Assembly (NCBI GenBank): GCA_004558955.1
Contig: SFZC01000078.1
Location: forward strand, 1-9,061
Direction: 5' to 3'
DNA length: 9,061 nt
From: a bacterium
Lineage (GTDB): Bacteria; Cyanobacteriota; Vampirovibrionia; Gastranaerophilales; Gastranaerophilaceae
The position numbers were made by a program, and so were the translations under genes. The notes under the pieces are model-generated. The model was given only the letters and a program-made list of their open reading frames with translations, was not told where the DNA came from and did not search any database. This document shows, in pieces, positions 1 through 6,821 of the stretch; within the stretch, counting starts at the first letter, position 1; every line of letters begins with the position of its first letter.

Positions 1-164
1 TTTATATAAACGTAAATTTTTTAGAGAAATTGCCAAATTGGCTTAAATGTTGTTAATAGTTCTTAATCAGTGATAATAAGTATATACGATGTATTTATCG
101 ATGATTTAATTTGCATGCAATGTTTGCATGTTGTGCTTAACAATTTATTTTTGTAAAAGCCTGT

Positions 165-977
165 TTATTTCAAGTTAGAGAAATTGGTTTCGTATTTTAA
201 GTCTAATTTTTTAGCCGTATTTTCCCAAAATTCGTGGATATTTTGAGCAAACGTATTATTTAATAAGCATTCTGTTTCTATCTCTTTTGCTTGATTACGT
301 TCTTCTTTAGTTAATGGATTTTTTGTAGTTTCTTTTACCTTTTTGTAATCAGCGTAAGGTGTACCGATTTTTTTATGAATAATATTTTCCATTTTCTTTT
401 GTATTGAGGTTGGAAATAATTTTCTGTAATTTTTTGCATATTCGGTTGTTGCAACCGAACCTGCACCTAAAACCGCCAAACTTTCAAAACATTGCCATAA
501 TTTTTTAGGTAGAATATAGTATAATATAATACTTTTTTGCGGTTGTTGAGTTAGAGAGGAGTATTCTCCTTTTGAATTATAGGCGACCATTTTCTTGCAT
601 TTTTGTGAAACCATTGTTAAGTAATCTAATAAAGAAACAGGTGCAGAACCGTATTTTGATATGTCGGGGTGTCCGTGAACGTAACTGTTTCCTGGTAGCA
701 AATGAGCAATGTCATCGATATGTATTTCTTCAACGTTTCCGTCTGTTTCTGCTAAAATTCGTTTACCGTCAATGATTAAACCACGTTCAAAAGGTTTTTC
801 CGTGTTTAGTGCGGCTAACACTCTGTTTTTAGCATAATTATTCGCAACTTTATCATTTAGAAAATTTATGTAACCTTGTTTATCGACATATCCGATGGTT
901 TCGGGGGTAATGTTTTTAGGTGCGACTTTTCTTAAAAGTACCGACCCGCAATTTTTGACTGCTGAAATATTTACCAT
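165..977 (-). CDS. Hypothetical protein with a possible JAB/MPN (JAMM-like) metal-binding motif
   Basis: This is a 270-residue, mostly hydrophilic protein with no signal peptide and no clear membrane segment. The start is well placed: the ATG is preceded by AGGAAGG at a normal distance. Residues 68-140 alternate predicted strands with the motif H101-G-H103-P104, then S115-x-x-D118, with acidic residues upstream (E77, E83, E84). This resembles the E...HxHP...SxxD pattern of JAB/MPN metalloprotease-like folds such as RadC and prokaryotic deubiquitinase-like proteins. The canonical spacing is seven residues between the second His and the Ser; here it is eleven, so this may be a divergent or non-catalytic member. 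The C-terminal part (about 180-270) is Lys- and Glu-rich, probably helical, and unrecognised. The gene diverges from the M16 peptidase gene, and nothing around it points to a function. The assignment rests on the motif alone; existence of the gene is much surer than its family. Confidence 0.7.
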   Translation of the reverse strand: MVNISAVKNCGSVLLRKVAPKNITPETIGYVDKQGYINFLNDKVANNYAKNRVLAALNTEKPFERGLIIDGKRILAETDGNVEEIHIDDIAHLLPGNSYVHGHPDISKYGSAPVSLLDYLTMVSQKCKKMVAYNSKGEYSSLTQQPQKSIILYYILPKKLWQCFESLAVLGAGSVATTEYAKNYRKLFPTSIQKKMENIIHKKIGTPYADYKKVKETTKNPLTKEERNQAKEIETECLLNNTFAQNIHEFWENTAKKLDLKYETNFSNLK

Positions 978-1108
978 TATTTACTACCTTCCTGCTACTA
1001 TACTATTAATAATGAAAAATGCGGAGAAAATTTGTCTGATTTTGTTCCGTTGTTAAAATATATTACGGAGTTTTTGTCCGAAGTTATTATGTGAAGAAAC
1101 TTGTGGTA

Positions 1109-1138
1109 TTGAAAAAGTGTGTGCAAGTGTGGTACAAT
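1109..1138 (+). promoter_or_regulatory. Sigma70-type promoter for the M16 peptidase and uracil-DNA glycosylase pair
   Basis: TTGAAA (1109-1114) and TACAAT (1133-1138) are separated by 18 bases, with a TGn extended -10 element directly before TACAAT. Transcription would start near 1145, leaving an untranslated leader of about 20 bases before the ATG at 1166. The position inside the longest possible reading frame argues against the GTG start at 1091. A weaker candidate lies upstream: TTGTCT (1032-1037) and TAAAAT (1054-1059). Confidence 0.55.
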
Positions 1139-1165
1139 CAACCTAACAACAGCGAGGAATTTAGA

Positions 1166-2497
1166 ATGAAGAAAACATTAGTAAAATATCCGTTTTTGAC
1201 AAAAGAAGTTGAGATTTACGAAAGAGAGAACGGACATAAAATAGTTTTGGCACACAAAGCAGGTGAAATGGTTAATATTTCATCGTGGGTTAAAACGGGT
1301 TCAATAAATGAAAATGACGAAAATAACGGTATTTCACATTTCCTCGAACACCTGATGTTTAAAGGAACACATACTTACAAAGTCGGTGAATTTGATAGAA
1401 TGCTTGAATCTAAAGGGGCTATTGTTAATGCTGCAACTTGGAAGGATTACACTTTTTACTATGTTACCTTGCCCAAAGGAGCAGAAAACAAAGATTTTAA
1501 CTTGGCAATAGATTTACATTCCGATATGATGATGGATCCGGTTTTTCCTGCTGAAGAACTTGGTGCTCCGTTTGATATAAATGACAACACGGTATCTGAC
1601 AAGCGTGAACGCCATGTTGTTATTGAAGAAATCAGAATGAGAAAAGACCAACCTTGGACAAAGGTTTACAATATTTGTAATAAAAATATGTACACTCAAC
1701 ACCCGTACAAAAGAGATGTAATCGGTACTCCTGAAATTATTTCTCAAGTAACAAGGGAAGATATTGATAAATATTACAGAACCTTCTATACTCCTCAAAA
1801 CGTTACAACTATTGTTGTAGGTGATTTTAATCACGAAGAGATATTGAATACTTTGTGTGAAAAATTCACTTTCCCTGATAGACACAATGCTCAAATTAGA
1901 GTTAACACTCCTGATACACCAGTTCAGGAAACAAAATATATCGAAACTTCATCAAATGTTAATACTTCTTACGCTATGTTCGGTTGGTTAGGTCCAAAGG
2001 CTAACGAATTGAAAGCCGGTATTTGTTTGGATTTGATTAGTATAATCTTTGGTGACGGTTCAAGTTCACGTTTGCAACAAAATTTAATTGAAAAATTACC
2101 TGAGCGAATTTTCAATATTATCAGTTCAGAACATTACCAATTCAAGGATGGTAATAATTTCTTTATTCAGGCTAATTTTGCATCTGAGTCGAAAGACAAA
2201 GCTATTGAATTGATTAAACAGGAATTAGCAAATCTGTTGAATAACAGAATTACTGAAGAAGAACTTTTGAAGGCTAAAAAACGTATGAAATCAAGGTTTG
2301 CGTTTGGTGCTGAAACTGTTTCCGAAATCGGTGAAACTATTGGTTATTATATGACTGTTTGTGATGATTTGAAACTTATTGAAGAATATTTGGCGGATTT
2401 AGACAGTATTCAGATTGCTGATTTAGAGGACACAATAAGAAAATATTTGGCTATTGAAAATGCCGTAATTTCAGTTTTAGTACCTGAAAGGAAATAG
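1166..2497 (+). CDS. M16 family zinc metallopeptidase (pitrilysin / processing-peptidase-like)
   Basis: The product is 443 residues, the usual size of single-unit bacterial M16 peptidases that work as dimers clamping around short peptides. The inverted zinc motif HFLEH is at residues 58-62, followed by MFKGT, with the distal glutamate ligand in VVIEEIRM (E154 or E155). The second half carries the FGDGSSSRLQ segment (family pattern GGGxSSRLFQ). Two features are odd. About 15 extra residues lie between FPAEEL and the RERHVVIEE segment (around residues 132-148). The usual GLAYxV stretch after SSRLxQ is replaced by ERIFNIISS. The ATG at 1166 is chosen over an in-frame GTG at 1091 because it has a Shine-Dalgarno (GCGAGGAA), matches the usual N-terminus, and a promoter overlaps the alternative 25 codons. 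There is no signal peptide, so a cytoplasmic role is likely. The substrate cannot be told from sequence. The next gene follows after 4 bases, so the two are probably co-transcribed. Confidence 0.95.
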   Translation: MKKTLVKYPFLTKEVEIYERENGHKIVLAHKAGEMVNISSWVKTGSINENDENNGISHFLEHLMFKGTHTYKVGEFDRMLESKGAIVNAATWKDYTFYYVTLPKGAENKDFNLAIDLHSDMMMDPVFPAEELGAPFDINDNTVSDKRERHVVIEEIRMRKDQPWTKVYNICNKNMYTQHPYKRDVIGTPEIISQVTREDIDKYYRTFYTPQNVTTIVVGDFNHEEILNTLCEKFTFPDRHNAQIRVNTPDTPVQETKYIETSSNVNTSYAMFGWLGPKANELKAGICLDLISIIFGDGSSSRLQQNLIEKLPERIFNIISSEHYQFKDGNNFFIQANFASESKDKAIELIKQELANLLNNRITEEELLKAKKRMKSRFAFGAETVSEIGETIGYYMTVCDDLKLIEEYLADLDSIQIADLEDTIRKYLAIENAVISVLVPERK

Positions 2498-2501
2498 TCT
2501 G

Positions 2502-3092
2502 ATGAGCACGGTTGAGGAACAACTTGAAGAAGTTAGAACAAAGTGCTTGAACTGTTCTAATTGTTCGCTGTGCAAAACTCGCACAAATACCGTGTTTTCG
2601 GCAGGTGTTCCAAATTCAAAACTTATGCTAATCGGTGAAGCTCCGGGATATTATGAAGATATGAAAGGTGAACCGTTTGTCGGAAAAGCCGGACAGTTGC
2701 TTGATAAAATCTTGGGCAGTGTCGGTTTCTCAAGACAAAAAGATATCTATATTTGCAACACTTTGAAATGTCGTCCGCCCGAAAATCGTGACCCGTTACC
2801 TGACGAAAAACAGGCATGTCGTGAGTTTTTAGATGCACAGGTTAAAATCCTTCAACCGAGAATTATTCTTTTATGCGGTAAAGTTGCAGTAAATTCTTTT
2901 ATTGATACAAAATTAGGCATAACTAAACTTCGTGGAAAATGGTACGAAGGACCTTATTTTTCTAAAATGATGCCGATTTTTCACCCGTCATATCTGTTGC
3001 GAAATGACAGTAGAGAAAAAGGCTCGCCAAAATGGTTCATGTGGCAAGATATCAAAGAAGTTCGCCGTGTATATGACCAACTCAACGGGTAA
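2502..3092 (+). CDS. Family 4 (UDGa) uracil-DNA glycosylase, Fe-S containing
   Basis: The 196-residue enzyme removes uracil from DNA arising from cytosine deamination or dUTP incorporation, starting base excision repair. Motif 1 is GEAPGYYED (45-53), followed by GEPFVGKAGQLLD (56-68), both diagnostic of family 4. The region NTLKCRPPENRDPLP (86-100) and motif HPSYLLR (161-167) complete the active site. By comparison with the Thermus enzyme, the four 4Fe-4S cysteines are C18, C21, C90 and C106; C15 and C24 are additional. Length is normal and the frame is intact. Its ribosome-binding site (AGGAAA) lies in the last codons of the M16 gene, so the two genes form one operon. The functional link between peptidase and repair enzyme is not obvious and is probably only co-expression. 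The stop lies 5 bases from the stop of the convergent repeat-protein gene, with no terminator hairpin visible. Confidence 0.97.
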   Translation: MSTVEEQLEEVRTKCLNCSNCSLCKTRTNTVFSAGVPNSKLMLIGEAPGYYEDMKGEPFVGKAGQLLDKILGSVGFSRQKDIYICNTLKCRPPENRDPLPDEKQACREFLDAQVKILQPRIILLCGKVAVNSFIDTKLGITKLRGKWYEGPYFSKMMPIFHPSYLLRNDSREKGSPKWFMWQDIKEVRRVYDQLNG

Positions 3093-3097
3093 TTTTG

Positions 3098-3556
3098 TTA
3101 TTCGATAACTTTTCCGTTTTTGTCGTATTTAATGACTCTTCCGTCAGGTCTGTATTTGTAAGAACCTGTTACTTTGCCTTGACCATCATAAACTATGGTT
3201 TTATTTCCGATTCGTTTATAAGAAGCTGTTACTTTTCCGTTCTTGTCATAATGTGTAACTTTTGTACCGTAACGTTTGTATGAATCCGTGATATTGCCGT
3301 CCTTATCATATCTTGTAACTTTTGTTCCGTAATATTTTGTCATTCCGGCATAATTTCCGTTTTGGTCATAGTTCATAATTTTATTACCGTAATAAAAATG
3401 GTGTGAATTTATCTTTTTTCCACAACCGTCATAATAAGAAACAGTGTTTCCGTAAACTTTTGAATATCCCGGGTTTTTGCTACAATCAGTAAATGCCGCA
3501 AATGAGCAACAAGTCGTAAAATAAAATCCAAGTAATAAAATTACAAACTTTTTCAT
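3098..3556 (-). CDS. Secreted repeat protein with 20-residue YGTKV-YDKNG repeats
   Basis: This is a 152-residue protein whose N-terminus (MKKF, then hydrophobic residues 4-19, CSFA/AF) is a likely Sec signal peptide, cleaved around residue 20. The rest is a tandem array with a 20-residue period, of the form Y-G-x-K-[VI]-x-x-Y-D-x-x-G-x-[VI]-x-x-S-Y-K. Units begin near residues 35, 56, 76, 96, 116 and 136, and the last is truncated. Central units are most alike; the first is divergent and contains cysteines (C25 and C45). The pattern resembles MORN/YwqK-like or YD-type beta-hairpin repeats, so an extended beta structure in the periplasm or at the surface is likely. I do not recognise a function. 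The ATG is supported by AAGGGGAA five bases upstream and by a promoter on this strand. The gene stands alone, divergent from the 3767 gene. Confidence 0.85.
   Translation of the reverse strand: MKKFVILLLGFYFTTCCSFAAFTDCSKNPGYSKVYGNTVSYYDGCGKKINSHHFYYGNKIMNYDQNGNYAGMTKYYGTKVTRYDKDGNITDSYKRYGTKVTHYDKNGKVTASYKRIGNKTIVYDGQGKVTGSYKYRPDGRVIKYDKNGKVIE
3101..3391 (-). repeat. In-frame tandem repeats of about 60 bp
   Basis: These are the DNA of the 20-residue repeats in the secreted protein. The two central units (residues 76-95 and 96-115) differ at only a few residues, suggesting expansion by duplication of a 60-bp unit and possible copy-number variation between strains. Confidence 0.75.
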
Positions 3557-3581
3557 ATTTTTCCCCTTTGTGATTTTCCCT

Positions 3582-3610
3582 TATATATTACTAAAAACAA
3601 AATTTTTCAA
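3582..3610 (-). promoter_or_regulatory. Sigma70-type promoter for the repeat-protein gene
   Basis: Read on the minus strand: TTGAAA (3610-3605), 17-base spacer, TATATA (3587-3582). It lies about 25 bases upstream of the ATG, so the leader would be short. Confidence 0.45.
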
Positions 3611-3689
3611 TAAATTGCCAAAATTTTGCTTAATTATTATGAAATCATTAATTTTTTGCAATATTTCTTAATATTTACAAAAATGGGGC

Positions 3690-3717
3690 TTGATTTTTCA
3701 ATGTAAAGAGCTAATAT
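3690..3717 (+). promoter_or_regulatory. Sigma70-type promoter for the rightward cluster beginning at 3767
   Basis: TTGATT (3690-3695), 16-base spacer and TAATAT (3712-3717) lie about 50 bases upstream of the ATG at 3767. A small dyad, AGTGT at 3721-3725 and ACACT at 3733-3737, falls at the expected transcription start and could be an operator or chance. The rest of the 210-bp divergent region is A/T-rich without further recognisable sites. Confidence 0.45.
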
Positions 3718-3766
3718 ACAAGTGTAAAAAGAACACTAAATAAATTAAAAAGATAGCGTGAAGTAA

Positions 3767-4330
3767 ATGACAGTTATCCCTAAAAAACAAACATTTATTC
3801 AAGGATTATGTAACAGACTTGGTGAAAATAATAAACCTATTTATACAGTTTTAGCAATCGCTTGCGGTAAAGGTACGGTTCGTCCGATATTGAGCATTAC
3901 TGATAAGAAAGAAAAACCTGATGCTCGTAAATATGCCGCTTTAAGAGAATTGATGACCGAGTTTATCGGAGTTCCTACAACGATGGCTCTTGGTATCATT
4001 GCCGAAAATTTGACCAGGTTTATTGTTCCTAAAAAATCACCAAAATATAAAAATGTACGTTCAGTAATGTCACTATTAGGTATTTGTATGGCAGCAGGTT
4101 ATTTTGTTCCGAAATTTTGTAATCTCGGAATGCCGCCTGTAATGCGAAAACTTATGCCAAATTATGACCCAAATGCGGACAGTTCAACTCTTGCACAAAA
4201 AACAGAGTTGGCAAAGGTCGATAAAAGTAATATTAATAATGTAAATAATGTTGTGAAAAAGCCTGCATTGAATGCTTATCCTACAATGAAAGGTTTTTCT
4301 GCATATTATAACAACGGAATGCGAGTGTAG
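3767..4330 (+). CDS. Small membrane protein of unknown function, paralogue of the next gene
   Basis: The 187-residue protein has hydrophobic stretches near residues 24-34, 66-87 and 98-117, compatible with two or three membrane passes, and a polar Asn/Lys-rich C-terminal tail. The segment R39-P40-x5-D46-K47-x7-K55-Y56-A57-A58-x-x-E61 is repeated at exactly the same spacing in the next protein (RP at 44-45, DK at 51-52, KYAA at 60-63, E66). The two are therefore diverged tandem paralogues of one family. I do not know a function for it. The ribosome-binding site is weak (GTGAAG), but the start is supported by the promoter upstream and by no better in-frame choice. Only three bases separate its stop from the next start, so translation is probably coupled. 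Confidence 0.8.
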   Translation: MTVIPKKQTFIQGLCNRLGENNKPIYTVLAIACGKGTVRPILSITDKKEKPDARKYAALRELMTEFIGVPTTMALGIIAENLTRFIVPKKSPKYKNVRSVMSLLGICMAAGYFVPKFCNLGMPPVMRKLMPNYDPNADSSTLAQKTELAKVDKSNINNVNNVVKKPALNAYPTMKGFSAYYNNGMRV

Positions 4331-4333
4331 ATT

Positions 4334-4948
4334 ATGAATGTTTCTCCTATTCAAAAAACAATGATTGGTATCAGAAGAGTAACATCAAACCCGAAGGCTG
4401 CGGCGTTTGCTCAGAATACGGTTTGTGCTATTGCGGTTGAAACAACTTTAAAAGCTCTCGGTAGGCCTGCATTTATTTATTATGATAAAAACGCAAATGG
4501 CAGGTCAAAAAAATATGCCGCAACTAAAGAATTTATTTATCAGTCTTTTTGCTTGGGTTTGTATTTGAGTTTGATTGACAAGTTTAAAGGTATTGCTTAT
4601 AACAAATTGAGTAAACATTTGGCAAATAAAGACCCTGAAAACAAAAGAAAACTGGATTTATTTGATACTGAACAGGCAAAAATTAATGCTGCTCCAAAAG
4701 AGAAAAAAGCCGCAATGGAAAAAGTATTCCATACGATGATTCAGAAAAATTCTGATTTAAAATTCGGAAAAGGCGTAAAAGAATTAAGTTCTATCGGTGC
4801 TACAGTATTTATTTTGGCTTTGTGTGCCCCGATTTTATCTCAAATAATTTTGCACCCTGTAATGAATTTGATTTTCAAAAACAATAAAAAGCAACTAAAA
4901 GTGGCTCAACATGTTCAACAACCACAACAAACTCAATCTGCAAAATAA
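4334..4948 (+). CDS. Small membrane protein of unknown function, paralogue of the preceding gene
   Basis: The 204-residue protein shares the ungapped RPx5DKx7KYAAxxE core with its neighbour (residues 44-66). Hydrophobic segments are near 24-38, 66-83 and 152-181. Between them lies a charged, helix-prone Lys/Glu/Ala-rich region (about 92-150) that the neighbour lacks. The tail is Gln-rich (VQQPQQTQ). Because the charged loop and last hydrophobic hairpin are specific to this copy, the pair may form a hetero-oligomer in the inner membrane, but this is inference. The family feels typical of Gastranaerophilales genomes, from memory of its KYAATKEF segment. cutA follows after 56 bases on the same strand with no terminator seen, so read-through is plausible. 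Confidence 0.8.
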   Translation: MNVSPIQKTMIGIRRVTSNPKAAAFAQNTVCAIAVETTLKALGRPAFIYYDKNANGRSKKYAATKEFIYQSFCLGLYLSLIDKFKGIAYNKLSKHLANKDPENKRKLDLFDTEQAKINAAPKEKKAAMEKVFHTMIQKNSDLKFGKGVKELSSIGATVFILALCAPILSQIILHPVMNLIFKNNKKQLKVAQHVQQPQQTQSAK

Positions 4949-5004
4949 ACCTTGCAAATCTTTTGTGTTCGGAGAATAATTTTGAGCAAAAAGGTAGGTT
5001 TGCT

Positions 5005-5322
5005 ATGGAGAAAATTATTGTTTTATGCACGGTGAATGATTTTGCAGTTGCTAAAAATTTGTCAAAAAACTTGCTGGAAAAGAAGTTGATTGCGTGTTCA
5101 AATATCGTGCCACAAGTGGTTTCCTTTTATGAGTGGAAGGGGGAAATCGTTTCTGATAGCGAATATCTTATGATATTCAAAACAAAATCTTTGTTGTTTG
5201 AAGAGTTGAAAACCGAAATTAAATCACTTCATCCTTATGAAGTCCCTGAAATTATTTCATTAAAAATTGATAATGGTTCAAAAGACTATTTCGACTGGAT
5301 TGATACGGTTGTTAAATCTTAA
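5005..5322 (+). CDS. cutA: CutA-type divalent cation tolerance protein
   Basis: The product is 105 residues, the normal CutA1 length. It has the family order CTVND (8-12), LIACSNIVPQVVSFYEWKGE (28-47), EYLMIFKT (53-60), HPYEVPEI (76-83) and a closing YFDWI (95-99). CutA proteins form very stable trimers of ferredoxin-like subunits that bind Cu(II) and other divalent metals; their physiological role is still debated. Conserved candidates for metal contact are C31, H76 and E79/E82. The ATG at 5005 is preferred over an in-frame TTG at 4963 because AAGGTAGG lies just upstream and family N-termini begin here. There is no signal peptide. Its TAA directly abuts the stop of the convergent TolC-like gene. 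Confidence 0.95.
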   Translation: MEKIIVLCTVNDFAVAKNLSKNLLEKKLIACSNIVPQVVSFYEWKGEIVSDSEYLMIFKTKSLLFEELKTEIKSLHPYEVPEIISLKIDNGSKDYFDWIDTVVKS

Positions 5323-6591
5323 TTACAAATCGGATTGCAATAGAATATCGTGTCCGACATTGTGCATCATATCTAAGTATGCATCATAATATCTTTGAAC
5401 GGCGTCAATGTAATTACGCTGGGTTTCTTGGTGCATATTTTCAACCTGTAACAGGTTCAGTAATGAGGATTGACCTTTGGTGTAACGCTTTTTATGCTCT
5501 TCCAAAATCGTATTTGACTCCTTCAAAATCGTGTTGTAGTAGGCGACATTGATTTTTGCATATTTAAACTTGTTGTAATCTTCTTTTAAGGCATATTTCA
5601 AATGGTTTTCAAAGGAATCTTTGTCGATTTGACTGCGTTCAAGAACAATTTTCGCACGGTTTACTTCAGGTGTGTAGAAGTAAAATAGCGGAATATCAGC
5701 ATTCACTCCGACATAAGCCCCTGGAAGTGCATCGGAACCTGTTTGATGTGCCGTTTGATAGGCATAACCGCCACCGACAGTGATATCAGGGATTCGCTTG
5801 TGTTTTGCGTTGATGACTTCCTGTTCGCTGCGTTGAATATTGTCTTGAGCAATAGATAATGAGTAACTGTATTTCATTGCAGTGTCTTCAATCTCTTGAT
5901 AAGGCATTAGGTTTAAGTCTAAAATTGACAGGTCATTTACAAATAATGAGGGCTCAACCGAGTCATATAAAATCTCAGAACTTTTGATGTTTAGTGAATT
6001 GTTTAACTCAAATTGAGCAATTAAAAGATTTGCTTTCGCCTGGTTGAGGAACACCAGTTGCTTTTGGTATTTCATTTGAGAATGCAAAACGTCGAGTTTG
6101 TAATTGGGGGAGTTTTTGGGGTGTTGTTCTGCAATACTTTGCATGTCTTTAAATAATTTTTCTCTGTCTTGCAGAATTTTTACAACTGATTTTTCATAAA
6201 GAACATAGAAATAATTACGCATAACCTCTATTTTTAAATCAAGTTCTTTAGCTTTGATTTCTTTTTGAACAATGTCTAAATCTTTTTGAGCAATCTTTTT
6301 TCTGATTCCTCTTTTGCTGACTTCAATAGGAACTGCTAATCCGAATTGGCTGGAGTTACCACGAGTAACTTTGCCCATTAGAAAGTTAGATTGAAATTGC
6401 GGATTTTTTAGAGCATTCGCAATTTTTATATTTTGTTTCATTTCTTCGGCTTGCTTACGTTTAGACTTCAAATCAAGATTGTTTTCAAGTGCTAAGGTGA
6501 CAGCTTGATCCATTGTAATATGTACAATCTCACAGTATGACGGCAAAGCCGAAACTAAAAATAGAATAAATGTAATAAAAAACTTTTTCAT
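5323..6591 (-). CDS. TolC/CzcC-like outer-membrane efflux protein
   Basis: This is a 422-residue outer-membrane factor. A signal peptide covers residues 1-20 (MKKFF, hydrophobic run, ALPSYC/E). Mature sequence begins with the diagnostic ITMDQAVTLALENNLDLKSKR segment. Two homologous coiled-coil/beta halves are visible: about 27-215, and about 235-420 starting at YSLSIAQDNIQRSEQEVINAKHKRIPDITVGGGYAY. The second half ends with the typical YTKGQSSLLNLLQVENMHQETQRNYIDAVQRYYDAYLDM. Length fits CzcC-type members, which form a trimeric channel with an RND pump and a periplasmic adaptor. No pump or adaptor gene is in the window, so the substrate is unknown. Convergence with cutA hints at metals but is not evidence. 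The ribosome-binding site is TAGGGA, and a promoter with an extended -10 lies upstream. Confidence 0.93.
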   Translation of the reverse strand: MKKFFITFILFLVSALPSYCEIVHITMDQAVTLALENNLDLKSKRKQAEEMKQNIKIANALKNPQFQSNFLMGKVTRGNSSQFGLAVPIEVSKRGIRKKIAQKDLDIVQKEIKAKELDLKIEVMRNYFYVLYEKSVVKILQDREKLFKDMQSIAEQHPKNSPNYKLDVLHSQMKYQKQLVFLNQAKANLLIAQFELNNSLNIKSSEILYDSVEPSLFVNDLSILDLNLMPYQEIEDTAMKYSYSLSIAQDNIQRSEQEVINAKHKRIPDITVGGGYAYQTAHQTGSDALPGAYVGVNADIPLFYFYTPEVNRAKIVLERSQIDKDSFENHLKYALKEDYNKFKYAKINVAYYNTILKESNTILEEHKKRYTKGQSSLLNLLQVENMHQETQRNYIDAVQRYYDAYLDMMHNVGHDILLQSDL

Positions 6592-6615
6592 AATATCCCT
6601 ACTTCTTGCGTAAGA

Positions 6616-6644
6616 ATTTTACCATGAAAAAAGGTTTAATGGAA
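6616..6644 (-). promoter_or_regulatory. Promoter for the TolC-like gene
   Basis: Read on the minus strand: TTCCAT (6644-6639), 17-base spacer, TAAAAT (6621-6616), with TGG before the -10 giving an extended -10 element. It is placed about 25 bases upstream of the ATG. The -35 is a partial match. Confidence 0.4.
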
Positions 6645-6660
6645 GATTTTTCTGATTTAA

Positions 6661-6806
6661 AGCAAAGATAAAGAAAAATGTCGAAGAAGGGACTCTGCCT
6701 GAATGTAGGCGAGAATATGAAATTCGAGCCATACAATGAAGGTATGTCGATGAAATCGGCTGAACCAATGTGTTTTTACCAACAGTAAAAACACATGTGA
6801 GAGGAA
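6661..6806 (+). repeat. Tandem repeat copy 1 (146 bp), with tRNA-Leu 3'-end match and a 12-bp stem-loop
   Basis: Copy 1 matches copy 2 (6822-6967) over 146 bp with only two substitutions (6717 A to G, 6731 A to T); the period is 161 bp. It contains TGTCGAAGAAGGGACTC (6679-6695), identical to 7999-8015, the reverse complement of the tRNA-Leu 3' end. It also has a perfect inverted repeat: ATGTGTTTTTAC (6768-6779), a 5-base loop and GTAAAAACACAT (6785-6796). Smaller hairpins are possible, such as GCCT/AGGC (6698-6711) and GTCGAT/ATCGGC (6746-6760). A 36-codon open frame runs from ATG 6678 to TAA 6788, but no good ribosome-binding site precedes it. Its G+C-rich codons (TCG, CTC, CTG, GGC, GAG) differ from the neighbours. 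The unit could be a structured RNA, a short gene, or a mobile-element end. I do not recognise it. Confidence 0.9.
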
Positions 6807-6821
6807 CTGTAGTTAAACTTT

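Noticed and set aside
1091..1165. Longer N-terminus for the M16 peptidase from GTG at 1091
   Set aside because: The extra 25 codons contain a good promoter and lack a ribosome-binding site; the ATG at 1166 has one and matches the family N-terminus.
1514..1894. 126-codon minus-strand frame inside the M16 gene
   Set aside because: It is a shadow of a well-supported coding sequence on the other strand.
21..3640. Similar intergenic stretches near 30-50 and 3613-3635 (AAATTGCCAAA followed by GCTTAA)
   Set aside because: An 11-base A/T-rich match is expected several times by chance in 9 kb, and the alignment does not extend.
5005..6591. cutA and the TolC/CzcC-like gene as one metal-resistance operon
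   Set aside because: They are convergent rather than co-directional, and no pump, adaptor or metal regulator is present.
6768..6796. Intrinsic terminator at the 12-bp stem-loop
   Set aside because: The stem is A/T-rich with the T-run inside it, and no T-run follows on either strand.
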